In this document: positions 4,740 to 6,695 of the stretch, one piece after another
Layout of the letters: every line of letters begins with the position of its first letter
How positions within the stretch are numbered: position 1 is the stretch's first letter
Notes under the pieces: model-generated
The model's input: only the letters and a program-made list of their open reading frames with translations
What the model was told of the DNA's origin: nothing
The model's database searches: none
Assembly (NCBI GenBank): GCA_005887855.1
Contig: VBQB01000039.1
Location: 1 to 6,695, forward strand
Origin: Verrucomicrobiota bacterium
GTDB taxonomy: Bacteria; Verrucomicrobiota; Verrucomicrobiae; Chthoniobacterales; UBA10450
Direction: 5' to 3'
Length of the DNA stretch: 6,695 bases
Program-made: the position numbers and the translations under genes

Positions 4740-6695
4740 CTATTTTGGCAGGGGGGAGGCGACGAGTTTCTGGAAGCGCGGATCGTTGCGCAGTGGATCG
4801 AACATTGGATCGAGCCGGAGCAACGCAGGAGTGAGCGGCGGATTTGCGGCCAAGGGCGCCTCGTATGGGATCGAAAGCAGCTTTTGTAAAGCGGCGATGG
4901 AGCGGTCGTGTTCCCCGGTGCCGGCCGCCACCCGGGCGAGGACGTCGATCGGCCTCGGACCTGTCAGCGCGTCTTTCTCGATCGGATTCACGGCGATCGC
5001 GCGCTCGGCCAGAGTCAGTGCAGCGGCGTTGTCACCAAGACCCATATTGGTAAGCGCAAGATCTCCCATCAGATTAAAATTTTCAGGCTGTTCTTTGAGG
5101 AAAGGTTCCAGGTCGCTGCGAGCCTGACTCCAACTTTTACGGGCGCCCGCGTGGTCGCCGGCAACTTCCTGTGCCCAGCCTAACCAAAAGCGCAGTTCGC
5201 CATTGTAATAACCCAATGCTTGATCAGGCGTGGCGAGTATTTCCGTTAACCGAGAAATGATCGGTCCAGGGCGGGACTCCAGAATTGCCTGGTAAACTTG
5301 TGTTTCCAACGCATTGGCGTAGTCGACCCCCAGCCGAAGGGGAGCCAGAAGCGCCGACGCACGCGGGAGGTCGCCTTCCGCTTGTGCTATTCGCGCCTTT
5401 AACACAAGAGTATCTATGTCGTCGGGTGTTATATTGAGAATCTGCTCAAGCTTGCGCAGGGCTTCGGGAAAACGACGAAGGCAGATATAGGAACGCGCGT
5501 GTTGAGAGAGCAGGTTAACGTTGCGCGGGTCGAGCTTCTCAGCTTCGTTGAAGTACGCCTCGCTTTTGTCCCACTGGCCTCGCCTCCGTTCGACATAGGC
5601 TAGGGCCTGAGGAATCCGGCTGTTATTGGGTAGGAGGCGATATGCTTGCTCAAGATAATTCACCGCAGTGTCGTAGTCCTTCAGGCAGGCGTAGTGATAG
5701 AAACCCTTGGCAAATACGGCCTCGCCAAGATTGGGCTGCAGAGTAAGAGCGGTTTCGGCCGCCGCCCGCGCTTCTTCGCGGAGGGCGACGGTTGGTTGAA
5801 GACTCTGTGTGAGATAACCACTCGCGTTGACGTAAGAGAGCAGCGCCCAACCGAGGGCGAACTTAGGATCCAACCGCACTGCTTCTTTGACGTATTTTTG
5901 CGCGCCAAGGGAGTTCGCCGGTGTGAATGCAGTTCTCAGCGTGTAAGCAAGGCCGCGCAGGTAGGCATCGTAGGCTTCAGGATTGTTGGTCGGTTTGGCG
6001 GCGATGACTTGCTCTTCCCGTCCCGTGAGTTTGGCTCGTAATTGATCGGCGATGGCTTTGGCCACTTCACTTTCGACTGAAAAGATGTCGGTCAGCTTGC
6101 GATCAAACGTGTCCGACCAAAGGTGGGAATCATTGGCCGCCTTGATCAGCTGCACGTTCACGCGCACCGCGTCGGCGCTCTTTTGCACACTTCCTTCCAA
6201 AATGTGGGCAACGCCGAGTTGCTTTGCGATCTCGGGCAGGTTTTCCGGAGCGCTTTTATAATGCTGTGTTGAAGTGCGCGAGATCACCTTCAGATCGGCG
6301 ATCTTGGATAAGCGTGTCAGGATTTCGTCCTGTATTCCCTCGACAAAATAAGCGTTCTCCTTATCACTGCTTAAGTTTTCGAAGGGCAGTACCGCGATCG
6401 ATCGTTCCATCGGGGTGAAGGACCGCGTGCGTTGGTATAACCAAGCCCCAAGCGCAAGCGCTGCGATTACCAACGTCAATGCCGCGCCGGCCAACGCAAC
6501 TCGTCTGCGTCGTGAGCGCGCTTCCGGGTTAAATCGTGTGTAGCAGTGGTGGACAGCAGAAAGTAACTCGCGTGCCGCTTGCGGTCTGTCCTTCGGATCC
6601 GGGGCGAGCATCGATTTCAGCAGCGTAATGACCTGTCCGGGGAGGTGCAGTCCCCTGAGCTGTTCCAAGGGCAACTCACTGGTTTGTCTCGCCCG
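4740..6695 (-). CDS. Receptor-like Ser/Thr protein kinase with TolB-like and TPR regions, C-terminal part
   Basis: The last 651 residues of a large membrane signalling protein; the frame stays open to the right edge, so the TTG at 6674 is not the true start. Numbering from the edge, residues 1-50 are the end of a Hanks-type kinase C-lobe (LLKSMLAPDPKDRPQAAREL). A basic stretch (RSRRRR) precedes one membrane helix at about 66-87, so by the positive-inside rule the kinase is cytoplasmic and the rest periplasmic. Residues 98-223 form a TolB/CadC-like domain (SIAVLPFENLS, FVEGIQDEILTRLSKI, HILEGSVQ). Residues 235-612 are tetratricopeptide-type helical repeats, for example LEQAYRLLPNNSRIPQALAY and ALTLAERAIAVNP. 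The end, LLRLDPMFDPLRNDPRFQKL, is a typical closing motif of this class. Catalytic residues are outside the window. It likely senses something through protein contacts and phosphorylates cytoplasmic targets; ligand and targets are unknown. Confidence 0.92.
   Translation of the reverse strand, partial: RARQTSELPLEQLRGLHLPGQVITLLKSMLAPDPKDRPQAARELLSAVHHCYTRFNPEARSRRRRVALAGAALTLVIAALALGAWLYQRTRSFTPMERSIAVLPFENLSSDKENAYFVEGIQDEILTRLSKIADLKVISRTSTQHYKSAPENLPEIAKQLGVAHILEGSVQKSADAVRVNVQLIKAANDSHLWSDTFDRKLTDIFSVESEVAKAIADQLRAKLTGREEQVIAAKPTNNPEAYDAYLRGLAYTLRTAFTPANSLGAQKYVKEAVRLDPKFALGWALLSYVNASGYLTQSLQPTVALREEARAAAETALTLQPNLGEAVFAKGFYHYACLKDYDTAVNYLEQAYRLLPNNSRIPQALAYVERRRGQWDKSEAYFNEAEKLDPRNVNLLSQHARSYICLRRFPEALRKLEQILNITPDDIDTLVLKARIAQAEGDLPRASALLAPLRLGVDYANALETQVYQAILESRPGPIISRLTEILATPDQALGYYNGELRFWLGWAQEVAGDHAGARKSWSQARSDLEPFLKEQPENFNLMGDLALTNMGLGDNAAALTLAERAIAVNPIEKDALTGPRPIDVLARVAAGTGEHDRSIAALQKLLSIPYEAPLAANPPLTPALLRLDPMFDPLRNDPRFQKLVASPLPK

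Noticed and set aside
6672..6674. TTG at 6674 as the start of the TPR protein
   Set aside because: The frame is open upstream to the window edge (RARQTSE before it), and the following residues are the middle of a kinase C-lobe, so the true start is outside the window.

Overview
The window looks like chromosomal DNA from a soil-type Verrucomicrobium, possibly near Chthoniobacterales / Candidatus Udaeobacter. This is an inference. It rests on the Ser/Thr-kinase + membrane segment + TolB-like + TPR protein architecture, common in Verrucomicrobia and Acidobacteria, and on the style of the small secreted proteins. No rRNA, tRNA, insertion sequence, CRISPR array or phage gene is visible. All larger genes lie on the minus strand; the only convincing plus-strand gene is a small secreted protein in the middle.

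Layout from left to right. (1) 1-1077, minus: a MATE-type multidrug exporter, cut by the window edge at its 3' end and interrupted by three in-frame stops between 733 and 771. (2) 1078-1398: no convincing gene. (3) 1399-2522, minus: a P-loop ATPase of the archaeal-ATPase (PF01637-like) type, broken by one apparent lost base in an A/T tract near 2350-2358. (4) 2523-2897: a divergent intergenic region holding a 33-bp imperfect dyad against the ATPase start, an 18-bp perfect palindrome, a 12-bp palindrome and a weak sigma-54-like site. (5) 2898-3194, plus: a secreted protein extremely rich in tyrosine, followed by a textbook intrinsic terminator. (6) 3259-3408, minus: a 49-residue protein with two membrane segments. 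(7) 3715-4501, minus: a tight two-gene unit, a 191-residue protein of unknown function followed 7 nt later by a 67-residue secreted or anchored peptide. (8) 4740-6695, minus: the C-terminal 651 residues of a receptor-like Ser/Thr kinase with TolB-like and TPR regions; its catalytic domain lies off the right edge.

How the genes fit together. The kinase-TPR gene, the 191-residue gene and the 67-residue gene point the same way, so a shared signalling or envelope role is possible, but a 238-nt gap separates the kinase from the pair. I see no complete defence or biosynthetic system. The most useful points are the palindrome-rich control region at 2523-2732, the coupled 191/67-residue pair, the tyrosine-rich secreted protein, and two adjacent genes each damaged over a short stretch. 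That damage is either genuine decay or an assembly error.
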